46,491 nt of DNA from positions 1 through 46,491 of the forward strand of contig CAZEER010000008.1 in assembly GCA_964511215.1 (NCBI GenBank). The letters run 5' to 3'. Below, one piece after another: positions 1 through 8,253 of this stretch. Numbering within the stretch: position 1 is the stretch's first letter; the number at the start of each line of letters is the position of its first letter. The notes under the pieces are model-generated. The model was not told the origin of the DNA. It was given only the letters and a program-made list of their open reading frames with translations, and searched no databases. This DNA comes from CAZEER01 sp964511215 (GTDB taxonomy: Bacteria > Fidelibacterota > Marinisomatia > Marinisomatales > UBA1611). A program made the translations under genes and the position numbers.

Positions 1-52
1 ACCCCTTACTCACTTAGCAGGCGAGCGCCTTCAGCCACTCGGCCACCTCTCC
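1..52 (-). tRNA. tRNA-Ser (GCU), 3' part cut off by window edge
   Basis: On the minus strand, position 52 begins GGAGAGGTGGCCGAGTGG, the typical 5' acceptor strand and D-arm of a class II tRNA. The anticodon stem CTCGC pairs with GTGAG through one G-U pair and encloses the loop CTGCTAA, so the anticodon is GCT (serine AGC/AGU codons). The long variable arm starts just before the window edge. The T arm and 3' acceptor strand are missing only because the window ends. Identity rests on sequence reading, not on a covariance model. Confidence 0.9.
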
Positions 53-157
53 TTAAACTTGTCTTTCCAAAGGTAGAAATTAAGAAATTAGTAGTTTTAT
101 TATAATGAGTATTTATATTATTTAATTCTTTAGGTCAGACTATACTATTTAAAAATA

Positions 158-1126
158 TCAATTAGCAATAATACTAACGATCTTTGATATCAATTCTTTT
201 AATCCTTTACCTGTAAATGATGAAATAACAATTATTTCTTTATCAAATTTTTTCCACTCATCAGACAATTCACATTCAATATCAGACTTTGTTCGACAAA
301 CAATAGTCGGCTTTATTTTTAGGTCTTTATTAAAACTCAGGACCTCTTTTTTCAAAGTTTCAAAAGTTACAAATGGCTCTGGATCTGTCCCATCAATCAG
401 ATATAATAAAATCTTATTCCTTTCAATATGTTTTAAAAATTGATGCCCAAGACCCTTTCCCATGCTAGCCCCTTCTATAATGCCTGGGATATCAGCCACT
501 ACAAATGAATTATATTCACCATATTTAACAATTCCCAGATTAGGATCTAGCGTTGTAAATGGGTAATCCGCTACCTTAGGTTTGGCAGCAGAAATACGTG
601 AGAGCAGCGTAGATTTCCCAGCATTTGGAAGTCCAACTAAACCCACATCAGCTAATATTTTTAATTCAATTTCAAATTTACCAGATTCTCCAGGTAAACC
701 TGATTGAGCTTTCATAGGAGATCTATTAGTGGATGTTTTAAATCTCATATTACCTTTACCACCCTTTCCTCCTCTGCATACTACAACCTTTTCTCCATTC
801 TCGATTAGATCTGCTACTACTTCTTTAGTAGGAATTATTCTTATTAGGGTACCAATAGGGACATTAACTGTAATATCTAAACCATTTTTTCCTGTTTTTC
901 TACTCCCTCCACCAGCATCCCCATCTTTTGCTCTATAGACTTTTTGATAACGAACATCCTGAAGTGTATGAAGGTTTGAATCTGCAATAAAAATAATATG
1001 GCCTCCTCGGCCACCATCTCCGCCATCTGGACCACCTTTAGGTATAAACTTTTCCCTTCTAAAATGGACTGCACCTTTACCACCTGATCCTGCAATTAAC
1101 TCTACCTCTGTAAAATCGATAAACAT
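158..1126 (-). CDS. obg: Obg family ribosome-associated GTPase
   Basis: Obg is an essential GTPase that binds the 50S subunit and takes part in late ribosome assembly and stress signalling. The 322-residue product starts with the glycine-rich Obg fold (residues 1-158, with repeated GG motifs such as GGPDGGDGGRGG). The G domain follows, with P-loop GLPNAGKST, the switch region YPFTTLDPNLG and DIPGIIEGAS. In place of the usual NKxD it has CRTKSD. The protein ends soon after the G domain, so the optional C-terminal OCT domain is absent, as in many short Obg proteins. It lies 50 nt downstream of icd on the same strand and is probably the last gene of that transcript before the tRNA. The ATG start begins the conserved FIDFTEVELIAGSGG block. 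Confidence 0.97.
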   Translation of the reverse strand: MFIDFTEVELIAGSGGKGAVHFRREKFIPKGGPDGGDGGRGGHIIFIADSNLHTLQDVRYQKVYRAKDGDAGGGSRKTGKNGLDITVNVPIGTLIRIIPTKEVVADLIENGEKVVVCRGGKGGKGNMRFKTSTNRSPMKAQSGLPGESGKFEIELKILADVGLVGLPNAGKSTLLSRISAAKPKVADYPFTTLDPNLGIVKYGEYNSFVVADIPGIIEGASMGKGLGHQFLKHIERNKILLYLIDGTDPEPFVTFETLKKEVLSFNKDLKIKPTIVCRTKSDIECELSDEWKKFDKEIIVISSFTGKGLKELISKIVSIIAN

Positions 1127-1176
1127 GATTTTCCGTTCATCTATAGTATAGTAAAAGTAAAAAATCTAAAAATAAT

Positions 1177-2403
1177 TTAGACCATGTGCTTTATGATTTC
1201 ACCTGCGAATTCAGAGCATTTTAATTTAGTTGCACTCTCCATAAGTCTATGAAAATCATAGGTAACATGTTTAGCACCAATTGCACCTTCGATACCATTA
1301 ATAATAAGGTCTCCCGCTTCTTTCCAGCCGAGGTATTCAAACATCATAACTCCTGATAAAATTACTGAACTTGGATTTACCTGATCTTTACCTGCATATT
1401 TAGGTGCTGTTCCATGAGTTGCTTCAAATATAGCGTGTCCACTCAAATAATTAATATTAGCACCTGGTGCTATTCCAATACCTCCAACAATTGCTGCTAA
1501 TGCGTCTGAAATATAATCTCCATTTAAATTGAGAGTGGCAATCACATCATATTCAGAAGGACGGAGTAATATTTGTTGCAAAAAAGCATCCGCAATCACA
1601 TCTTTGATTATTATCTCATGACCACCTTTTTTTATAACTTGCCATGGCCCGCCATTCAAATCTTCAGAATTGTATTCATTTTTAGCAACATCATACCCCC
1701 AGTCCCTGAAAGCTCCTTCAGTGTATTTCATAATATTACCCTTATGCACAAGGGTAACACTATCTCGACATTGTTCTATTGCATACTCAAGAGCAGAACG
1801 CACTAATCGCTCAGTCCCCTCTTTTGATACTGGTTTAACACCTATACTAGCAGTATCAGGGAAGCGTATATTTGTAACCTCCATATCGTCCATTAAGAAA
1901 GATTTGACTTTTTCCACATCTTCAGTTCCATAATTCCATTCAATACCCGCATAAATATCTTCTGTATTCTCCCTAAAAATAATCATATCTACTAACTCTG
2001 GTTCTTTTACAGGAGAAGGTACTCCCTCAAACCATCGGACAGGTCGTACGCAAGCATATAGATCTAGTTTTTGCCGAAGTGCAACATTCAGTGAACGGAT
2101 CCCTCCACCAATTGGTGTTGTTAAAGGTCCCTTGATTGCCACATGATGTTTTAAAATAATATCTAGGGTTTCATTCGGAAGCCATTCGCCAGTATTTTTA
2201 TAGGCTTTTTCCCCTGCAAGGATCTCTAACCACTCTATTTGCTTGCTTCCACCATATGCTTTTTCGACTGCACTATCAAAAACTCTAACAGAAGCATTCC
2301 AAATATCACTACCAATCCCATCTCCTTCTATAAATGGAATAATTGGGTAGTCTGGTACTGCCAAATTACCATTATTCATATCGATCAATTTAGATTGTGT
2401 CAT
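1177..2403 (-). CDS. icd: NADP-dependent isocitrate dehydrogenase
   Basis: This enzyme catalyses oxidative decarboxylation of isocitrate to 2-oxoglutarate in the TCA cycle. The 408-residue protein is collinear with the E. coli-type homodimeric enzyme. It has IKGPLTTPIGGGIRSLN, with the substrate serine at residue 104 (equivalent to the AceK-phosphorylated serine in E. coli), and FRENTEDIYAGIEW. The cofactor loop ATHGTAPKYAGKDQVNPSS and the later YDFHR carry the Lys-Tyr and Tyr...Arg residues that select NADP over NAD in this family. The start codon overlaps the stop of the upstream FmdB-like gene as ATGA, so the two are translationally coupled. No aceK is in the window. Confidence 0.97.
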   Translation of the reverse strand: MTQSKLIDMNNGNLAVPDYPIIPFIEGDGIGSDIWNASVRVFDSAVEKAYGGSKQIEWLEILAGEKAYKNTGEWLPNETLDIILKHHVAIKGPLTTPIGGGIRSLNVALRQKLDLYACVRPVRWFEGVPSPVKEPELVDMIIFRENTEDIYAGIEWNYGTEDVEKVKSFLMDDMEVTNIRFPDTASIGVKPVSKEGTERLVRSALEYAIEQCRDSVTLVHKGNIMKYTEGAFRDWGYDVAKNEYNSEDLNGGPWQVIKKGGHEIIIKDVIADAFLQQILLRPSEYDVIATLNLNGDYISDALAAIVGGIGIAPGANINYLSGHAIFEATHGTAPKYAGKDQVNPSSVILSGVMMFEYLGWKEAGDLIINGIEGAIGAKHVTYDFHRLMESATKLKCSEFAGEIIKHMV

Positions 2404-2693
2404 TCAGTTTTTTCCCCTGCTTTTTTATTATTACTTTTAGTTGGTGGTATATTTTCTTTTTGAGATTTTTTTTCTTTTTTATCTGTTGAGTCATTTTTGC
2501 CCTTATTCTTATAATCTGTAAGGTAAAAGCCAGAACCCTTAAAAATAAGTCCACTTCCACCACTTATAACTCGTTCAACATTAACGCCTCCTTCATCACA
2601 ATTAGGATGTTCTTCAAGTGGAGGACTATTCATTGATTGAAAATTATCAAACTTCTCCCCGCAATCTTTACAAATATATTCGTATGTGGGCAT
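2400..2693 (-). CDS. FmdB-family zinc ribbon protein
   Basis: Small 97-residue protein that opens with MPTYEYICKDCG, the hallmark of the FmdB regulatory zinc-ribbon family, whose function is poorly defined. The first knuckle is C8xxC11. The second, normally CPxCG, reads H29-P-N-C32, so a His may replace the third Cys ligand. The tail after residue 50 (GGSGLIFKGSGFYLTDYKN) also matches the family, followed by a Lys/Ser-rich low-complexity end. The gene overlaps icd by 4 nt (ATGA) and lies 48 nt after coaD. Family assignment is sound; biological role is unknown. Confidence 0.88.
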   Translation of the reverse strand: MPTYEYICKDCGEKFDNFQSMNSPPLEEHPNCDEGGVNVERVISGGSGLIFKGSGFYLTDYKNKGKNDSTDKKEKKSQKENIPPTKSNNKKAGEKTE

Positions 2694-2741
2694 TATAAGG
2701 TAAGAATTGATTCAAATAATCTTCTGGAAATTTATAAAATA

Positions 2742-3221
2742 TTATTTTGAATATTTAGCAAATAATGCATTATTAACAATAATTGGAACAAAATCACCTA
2801 TATCTCCACCATTTTTGGCTACATCTTTTACCACAGTCGAATTTAAATGAATAAATTTCTCATCAGGCATCATAAACAATGATGTGATCTTGGGACATAG
2901 ATGAAAATTCATCATAGCCATTTGAAATTCAAATTCAAAATCACTTACATGCCTTAAGCCTCGGATAATAGCAACTGCACCGGACTCCTTAGCGTAATCC
3001 ACAACTAAACCACTAAACTCTATTACTTTGATATTATCAAAATTTTCAACAGATTTTTTTATCAGATCTAACCGTTCTTCAATAGAAAAGAGTGGTTTTT
3101 TTTCATTGTTGACTGCTACAACAAATTCTAACTCATCAAAAATTTTTGCAGCTCTTGAAGCTATATTAATATGACCATTATGAATTGGGTCAAAGGTACC
3201 AGGGTAAATAATCTTACTCAT
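2742..3221 (-). CDS. coaD: Phosphopantetheine adenylyltransferase
   Basis: CoaD transfers AMP from ATP to 4'-phosphopantetheine, the fourth step of coenzyme A synthesis. The protein has the nucleotidyltransferase signature YPGTFDPIHNGH, the IIRGLRHVSDFEFE block that lines the substrate pocket, and the C-terminal HLNSTVVKDVAKNGGD segment. I chose the ATG at 3221 (MSKIIYPG, 159 residues) over an in-frame ATG four codons upstream. It forms an ATGA overlap with the rsmD stop and matches the usual N terminus. The rsmD-coaD order is a common bacterial pair. No oddities seen. Confidence 0.96.
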   Translation of the reverse strand: MSKIIYPGTFDPIHNGHINIASRAAKIFDELEFVVAVNNEKKPLFSIEERLDLIKKSVENFDNIKVIEFSGLVVDYAKESGAVAIIRGLRHVSDFEFEFQMAMMNFHLCPKITSLFMMPDEKFIHLNSTVVKDVAKNGGDIGDFVPIIVNNALFAKYSK

Positions 3222-3727
3222 GAATTTTCCCAATAAAGAAGTCTGGTATTACCAAAGTCTTTTACTTTTGCATCCATGAAAGGCACCTGTTTTTTATCAC
3301 ACTCTAAAATAAATTTACCTTTTTTATTTAAATGTCCAAGAATTATATCTACCAATTGAATTAGATCAATTTTACCATAAGGAGGATCAGCAAATATTAG
3401 ATCAAATGAAAAATTTGGCTCAAAATATTTTAATGCACTTTGATGATAAAATTTATAATCTGGCCCATGCAATATTTCTGCGTTTTCTTTAAGTAACTTT
3501 AATGCTATTCGATTATTTTCAACAAAAGAAATTATTTTCGCGCCTCGGCTTGCTGCTTCAAACCCCAAAATACCTGAACCTGAAAATAGATCTAATACTA
3601 AATCATAATTATAGGGAGATAGGGAATCAAATATACTTTTCCTAACAATTGACTTAGTCGGTCTATAGTTAAGTCCCTGAATGGTTTTTATTTTTCTTCC
3701 TTTAAACTGCCCAGAAAATATATTCAT
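3218..3727 (-). CDS. rsmD: 16S rRNA (guanine966-N2)-methyltransferase
   Basis: RsmD methylates G966 of 16S rRNA using S-adenosylmethionine. The 169-residue protein starts with the typical SGQFKGRKIKT and RPTKSIVRKSIFDSL segments. It then has the SAM-binding motif LDLFSGSGILGFEAASRGA and the catalytic DPPYG motif (FADPPYGK). The start codon directly abuts the stop of the upstream PilM-like gene, and the stop overlaps coaD by 4 nt, so the three genes are probably one transcript. Length and motifs are normal for the family. Confidence 0.95.
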   Translation of the reverse strand: MNIFSGQFKGRKIKTIQGLNYRPTKSIVRKSIFDSLSPYNYDLVLDLFSGSGILGFEAASRGAKIISFVENNRIALKLLKENAEILHGPDYKFYHQSALKYFEPNFSFDLIFADPPYGKIDLIQLVDIILGHLNKKGKFILECDKKQVPFMDAKVKDFGNTRLLYWENS

Positions 3728-5524
3728 TTAATCTTCAAGAATTGATACATAGAATCCCGCTCTTGGACTTGGTTGGTCAGATTTATTAAATAAAACAAAT
3801 TTTCTTAACAAAATAGTATTATTCAAATTGGATATTATAGCACTTGCCTGAAGAATATCCGCTTTACCTCTCACCCAAATTAAAAGAGGTCCATAGATTT
3901 GATTTCTAGTATAGACCTGTTCAAAATATTTTAGGCTATAATCACTTAATGTCGTATCAAGTTGAATCATTAAATCCATTTTATTCAATTCCCCTGCAAC
4001 AGGATAGCTATCTAACAACGGTAACTCAAAGCTGTAATACCATAGAAATATGGTACTATCTTTTCCAGTTGCCTCCACTGAAAATGATGAAGGATCTAAA
4101 CCTAAAATATTCTCGATATTTGGATTAATTCCACTCATGTATTCAAGACTTAAGAATGATTTAGTAATTGTTAATCCATTATATCGATTAAGGTCTGTCT
4201 GAGTAAGGAGGTTGAGGATAGAAGATGAAATTGCCCGAGATTCTTTTATTAAATCAGATGGGGGAACTTTTTCTTTCTTTTTAAAAGATGTTGTATCATC
4301 AATACCAGAACGCTGGATTGTAAACCCATCAGCAATTCCAAAAATATTATTATTTAATTGCCCTTGAAGCTTTAAATAATTAAAACCAATAAATCCTCCA
4401 ACAATTATAAGTACCGCAAGGGCAAAACCGGAGTAGCTTGTTGTTTTAGTTCTATAATTCTGAGAGTCATCTACACTAATTAAATTTTCACCTCTATTGT
4501 GATCTATGTTATTGATTACATCCTTCTTTTTTTCTTTTAAGGATTCAGCCTCATCTTGATCCTCAAGTAACCGATTATTTTCTTGTTGGCTCTCTTCATA
4601 AACATTATTTACTTCTTCAAAGAAAAATTCTGTGATACCCTCATCATGAAAAAAATTAAATGAAAAATCAAGGGAATTGCTAGTAATGAGTTTTGTTAAA
4701 ATATTTGATTCGTAGTATGGCAAATTTTTTATAGTTGAATCGACCACTATACCTTTAAAAGGATGACTAACTCTAAAATCAGATAATTCCCAAGCATTCT
4801 TAGCTTGTCGACCAAGCTTTTGAGCAGAAAATATAGGCAATTCCTCATGTTCTGATTTTTCTAATCCAAGAGCAGAAAGTGTTATTTCTTCAGATATATC
4901 AGTGGTTGATTTAACTTTAGGAACACCGCCAGAAAAAACTATTGCCCCAGTACCAAAACGATTATTTTGAATTTTTAAATATGAATATTTATTTCCTATA
5001 CGATGAATAAGAGCTGATTCTTGAAAGCCGGAACCATCCAAATACATTGAACTTACGGGGCCCATCCAAAAAGGATTTGCCCCCATTTCAGCTATACTTA
5101 AACGTAGTGTTCGAACTAAAGCACGGGGTACTGTACAAACATGAATATTATCTTGTCCTGGAGAATATATTTGACCAAATATATATATAGATTGATTATG
5201 TGGTCTATCTTTCTGGGACTCTAACCAGGATATATATTCAAAATGTTCATCTTTAGAAAGATCTTGTTCCAAATCTAGAACAGAGTGTGAAACAAATTCA
5301 TCAGGAAGTCCAATTACAATATTTTGGCCTGAAAAAGGAGATATATCTTTAGCTTGTCTAAGAGCAGATGCAAGAATGGCATTTAAAGAACCTTCATGAT
5401 GTAACAGTTTGGTTATTGGTTCAGCAAAGTCAATTTTTGATATACCCGTTACTTTTGGCTCATTTGATCCTTTTTCCCAATTCCCAGTAAGAAGAAATTT
5501 ATCAGATATAACTAGGCCAATCAT
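3728..5524 (-). CDS. PilM-like protein fused to a transmembrane and periplasmic domain, function unknown
   Basis: I do not recognise a named gene. The first ~285 of 598 residues resemble the actin-like fold of PilM/GspL pilus and secretion proteins: an N-terminal MIGLVISDKFLLTG strand pair, then IVIGLPDEFVSHSVLDL, then IHVCTVPRALVRTL. This is similarity of pattern only. A charged linker rich in Glu, Asp, Asn and Lys (about 305-360) leads to one membrane helix at about 365-384 (SGFALAVLIIVGGFIGF). About 210 residues follow, probably periplasmic, with an alpha/beta pattern ending in a strand-rich region that could match PilN/PilO or GspL C-terminal domains. The next gene upstream (5539-6285) encodes another single-pass protein 14 nt away, so they are likely partners. 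Downstream is rsmD, with no gap. Confidence 0.6.
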   Translation of the reverse strand: MIGLVISDKFLLTGNWEKGSNEPKVTGISKIDFAEPITKLLHHEGSLNAILASALRQAKDISPFSGQNIVIGLPDEFVSHSVLDLEQDLSKDEHFEYISWLESQKDRPHNQSIYIFGQIYSPGQDNIHVCTVPRALVRTLRLSIAEMGANPFWMGPVSSMYLDGSGFQESALIHRIGNKYSYLKIQNNRFGTGAIVFSGGVPKVKSTTDISEEITLSALGLEKSEHEELPIFSAQKLGRQAKNAWELSDFRVSHPFKGIVVDSTIKNLPYYESNILTKLITSNSLDFSFNFFHDEGITEFFFEEVNNVYEESQQENNRLLEDQDEAESLKEKKKDVINNIDHNRGENLISVDDSQNYRTKTTSYSGFALAVLIIVGGFIGFNYLKLQGQLNNNIFGIADGFTIQRSGIDDTTSFKKKEKVPPSDLIKESRAISSSILNLLTQTDLNRYNGLTITKSFLSLEYMSGINPNIENILGLDPSSFSVEATGKDSTIFLWYYSFELPLLDSYPVAGELNKMDLMIQLDTTLSDYSLKYFEQVYTRNQIYGPLLIWVRGKADILQASAIISNLNNTILLRKFVLFNKSDQPSPRAGFYVSILED

Positions 5525-5538
5525 AAGTTGCGGTTATA

Positions 5539-6285
5539 TTAATCCCAACTTTTTCTACCGCCTTTTATAATACCGTGACTTTTTGCTTTAAAGGAGAATA
5601 ATAAATATCTTGGTTCAATTATAGGTTCTTTAATAGGGCTTGATACCGAAAGTTCTGTGCCATCATCACTTATTTTCAAAAGAAAAGGCTCACCCGTTAA
5701 TGGACAATAATAGGTCGAATCATCAGGTATAAATGTTTTATAATACTCTACCGCTTGAACCCTTTTAATTGGTTCTTCTTTGATTATTCCTACAAAACTA
5801 TCTGAGTTTTCGATTTCAGAAATATCTTTTTTCCTAATAAAATTTGTGTCATTTCTGCCTAATTCTTCTGCATATACAACAATCTGTAATGTAGTGTCTA
5901 AAATTGTATCTTTTCTAAAACTTTTAATTCCAAATGTAGTATCATATTCGAAACCAAAGGACTCATTAAGATCAACAAAATATTCATTCCCAGATAGTAT
6001 AATTCGCTGTTCACCAAGAAATAATGAATCTGCTATAGCTGAATCTCGAGCTGCGTTAACGACAGACAAAGCTTCAAGAAAATCTGGGTTATACTCACCT
6101 ATTAAACGAGAATAAAATGATTCAACATCATATAGATTCTGCATTCTATAGCGACTTTCTTTCTCATATTTACTTTCTTCTTCCCAAATATCTACAGGAA
6201 CATAGATGACTACAATTAGTAGAAACATTGAAATAACTATGGCGATTTCTAGTAGATCTGTTTTATTATTTTGTGTTAGTCTCAT
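5539..6285 (-). CDS. Single-pass membrane protein, possibly pseudopilin-like, function unknown
   Basis: The 248-residue protein has a short polar N terminus and one strong membrane helix at about residues 12-31 (LEIAIVISMFLLIVVIYV). A charged helix follows (EEESKYEKESRYRMQNLYDVESFY), then a mixed alpha/beta domain that should lie outside the cytoplasm. Near the C terminus is YYCPLTGEPFLLKISDDG, resembling the CPxTGxP segments in some pilin-like proteins. There is no GFTLIE-type prepilin cleavage site, so a processed pilin is not supported. It is the upstream partner of the PilM-like gene. A 259-nt AT-rich gap separates it from dnaJ, so this gene may start a transcript. Function is inferred only from context. 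Confidence 0.55.
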   Translation of the reverse strand: MRLTQNNKTDLLEIAIVISMFLLIVVIYVPVDIWEEESKYEKESRYRMQNLYDVESFYSRLIGEYNPDFLEALSVVNAARDSAIADSLFLGEQRIILSGNEYFVDLNESFGFEYDTTFGIKSFRKDTILDTTLQIVVYAEELGRNDTNFIRKKDISEIENSDSFVGIIKEEPIKRVQAVEYYKTFIPDDSTYYCPLTGEPFLLKISDDGTELSVSSPIKEPIIEPRYLLFSFKAKSHGIIKGGRKSWD

Positions 6286-6544
6286 AGAGTCCCATTATTA
6301 AATTTTTGAATTAATAAATGACTAGTTCAATTCGGTAAATATTGCAATTCATTCCAATCATTTTACTAAGCTCTAAATATAAATATCTAAATAATTATAA
6401 TTTAGAAAAATATTACTACTATCCTTAATTAAATCATGCATATACACAGTGTTAATATTAATGATTTATAATGCGGGTTAAGAGATATTTTCTATTTATC
6501 AGGATTCAATCATACTAATAAATATATTATCCAACCAAAATTTC

Positions 6545-7639
6545 TTATAAGTCAATCTTTTTCAATGGTTTTTCTATTGGTTTTAATACTTTTTCTAATT
6601 CTTTAATAGTATTCTTTAATGTTCTGGATATTTTTTGGGGAGTTTCTATTTGAACTTTTACTAATTGGTCACCATTAGATCTACTCCTAATTTTAGGAAA
6701 GCCTTTACCTTTCATTCTTAATACCTGCCCTGATTGAATTCCCGAGGGAATTTTCAAGCCAGCCTTCCCATCCACTGTAGGGATTTCAATTTTGCCTCCT
6801 AATGTTGCGGTAGGATAGGATATTATCAATTCTAGAATAATATGTTCACTATCTCTTACAAAATAAGGATGGTTCTTTTCTTCAAAAACAACAACTAAAT
6901 CTCCCGGAATACCCGAAATATTTTCATTCCCCTGTCCGCTCACTGTCATATAATTACCCTCTTCTACTCCAGCAGGGATTTTTATTTTAATTGTTTCTTC
7001 TTTTTTAATCATTCCATCAGGCCCCGCGCCGGGAGGGCTATTCCCAATTCGCTTGCCAGACCCTTCACAATGAGGACATAAAGAAGCAGATCTCATTTGC
7101 CCAAGAATTGTATTTTGCACAGTTGAAACCTGTCCTTGACCATTACAAGTTGGACAAGTAACAAATTCTGCTCCCTGAGCTACAACTGAACGCTTAATCT
7201 TTATTTTTTTTTCCGAACCTCTAGCTATTTCTTCAAAAGTCAATTTTAATTTAATTCTAATATCACTGCCACCGCCCCTACTACGACTTCTATTGCCACT
7301 ACTGCCAAAAAAGCTCTCAAAAGGGCTACCACCAAAAATGTCACCAAATTGTGAGAAAATATCATCCATACTCATATGGACACCACCACTGAATCCTCTA
7401 TTACCCGTACCATCATCCATACCAACTCCAGCATGACCGAATTGATCATACCGCGCTCGCTTTTGACTATCGCTTAACACAGCATATGCTTCAGCAGCTT
7501 CTTTAAACTTTTTTTCTGCTTCACGATCGTCAGGGTTTTTATCAGGATGGTATTTCAAGGCAAGTTTTCTATAAGACTTTTTTATTTCATCATGACTTGC
7601 CTGCTTGGATACGCCAATTACATCATAAAGATCTTTCAT
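6545..7639 (-). CDS. dnaJ: DnaJ (Hsp40) co-chaperone with a reduced zinc domain
   Basis: DnaJ delivers unfolded clients to DnaK and stimulates its ATPase. The 364-residue protein has a J domain with H31-P-D33, a Gly/Phe-rich linker (about 67-125), a zinc-finger region and the C-terminal beta domains. Canonical DnaJ has four CxxCxGxG motifs; only two are present here, C162-P-T-C165-NGQG and C188-P-H-C191-EGSG. These correspond to motifs 2 and 3, which form zinc centre II. Motifs 1 and 4 (zinc centre I) have no cysteines: SVVAQGAE precedes the first and GNSPPGAG follows the second, with relict Gly spacing. The gene overlaps grpE by 4 nt (ATGA). dnaK is not in the window. Confidence 0.95.
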   Translation of the reverse strand: MKDLYDVIGVSKQASHDEIKKSYRKLALKYHPDKNPDDREAEKKFKEAAEAYAVLSDSQKRARYDQFGHAGVGMDDGTGNRGFSGGVHMSMDDIFSQFGDIFGGSPFESFFGSSGNRSRSRGGGSDIRIKLKLTFEEIARGSEKKIKIKRSVVAQGAEFVTCPTCNGQGQVSTVQNTILGQMRSASLCPHCEGSGKRIGNSPPGAGPDGMIKKEETIKIKIPAGVEEGNYMTVSGQGNENISGIPGDLVVVFEEKNHPYFVRDSEHIILELIISYPTATLGGKIEIPTVDGKAGLKIPSGIQSGQVLRMKGKGFPKIRSRSNGDQLVKVQIETPQKISRTLKNTIKELEKVLKPIEKPLKKIDL

Positions 7640-8163
7640 ATTTTATTTACTATAACTTTTGCATGTCGAATAACCTTATCACGGTAAGTATACCCTTTTT
7701 CATATACATCTAGAATAATACCATCATCAAAGGTATCATCTTTTTGAGTGAGCATTGCATCATGAATTTCGGGATCCATTAAATCACCTTTTTCTCCAAA
7801 ATTTTCTACATTCAGAGATTCAAAATATTTCTGAATTTTAGATTGGACCATAATAATTCCATCTTTTAATGAACTCTCAGATGAATCTGCTGATTTAATC
7901 ATTCTTTCAAGATCATCTACAATTGCTAAAAATCCTCTTAAAACATTTTCTCCATCATACTGTAATAGCTTTGATACTTCATCTGCTTTTCTTCTACGGA
8001 AATTCTCAAATTCTGCTTTTAATCTTAAATGCTTATCCTTTAATTCATTTAACTGTTTCTCTGAATTAGATTGATTCTTAGCCTTAGTTGTTTTTGATTT
8101 TTGTTTTGTTGCAGTTTTTTCATTTTTCTTCTTATTAAGTTTCTTTCGGTTTGTTTTTGGCAC
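7636..8163 (-). CDS. grpE: GrpE nucleotide exchange factor of DnaK
   Basis: GrpE releases ADP from DnaK. The 175-residue product has a Lys-rich disordered N terminus and the long dimerisation helix around LRLKAEFENFRRRKADE. The C-terminal beta domain follows (DPEIHDAM, GIILDVYEKGYTYRDKVIRHAKVIV), which is diagnostic. The start codon is GTG at 8163, with an AGAGGA ribosome-binding site five bases upstream. The gene is translationally coupled to dnaJ by ATGA. About 90 nt upstream, the ftsX gene ends on the same strand. I see no CIRCE element (a TTAGCACTC-type inverted repeat) in that gap. Confidence 0.94.
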   Translation of the reverse strand: MPKTNRKKLNKKKNEKTATKQKSKTTKAKNQSNSEKQLNELKDKHLRLKAEFENFRRRKADEVSKLLQYDGENVLRGFLAIVDDLERMIKSADSSESSLKDGIIMVQSKIQKYFESLNVENFGEKGDLMDPEIHDAMLTQKDDTFDDGIILDVYEKGYTYRDKVIRHAKVIVNKI

Positions 8164-8253
8164 AACTTCCTCTAATATTTTCGATTTGTTAAAGAAATTA
8201 AAACACTGAATTTAAGAGTATTATACCTATCATATCAAAGGCTTGATAGATAA

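Noticed and set aside
6387..6405. CTAAAT...ATTTAG hairpin in the dnaJ downstream gap
   Set aside because: Stem of six mostly A-T pairs with no T-run on the transcribed strand; expected by chance in this AT-rich DNA.
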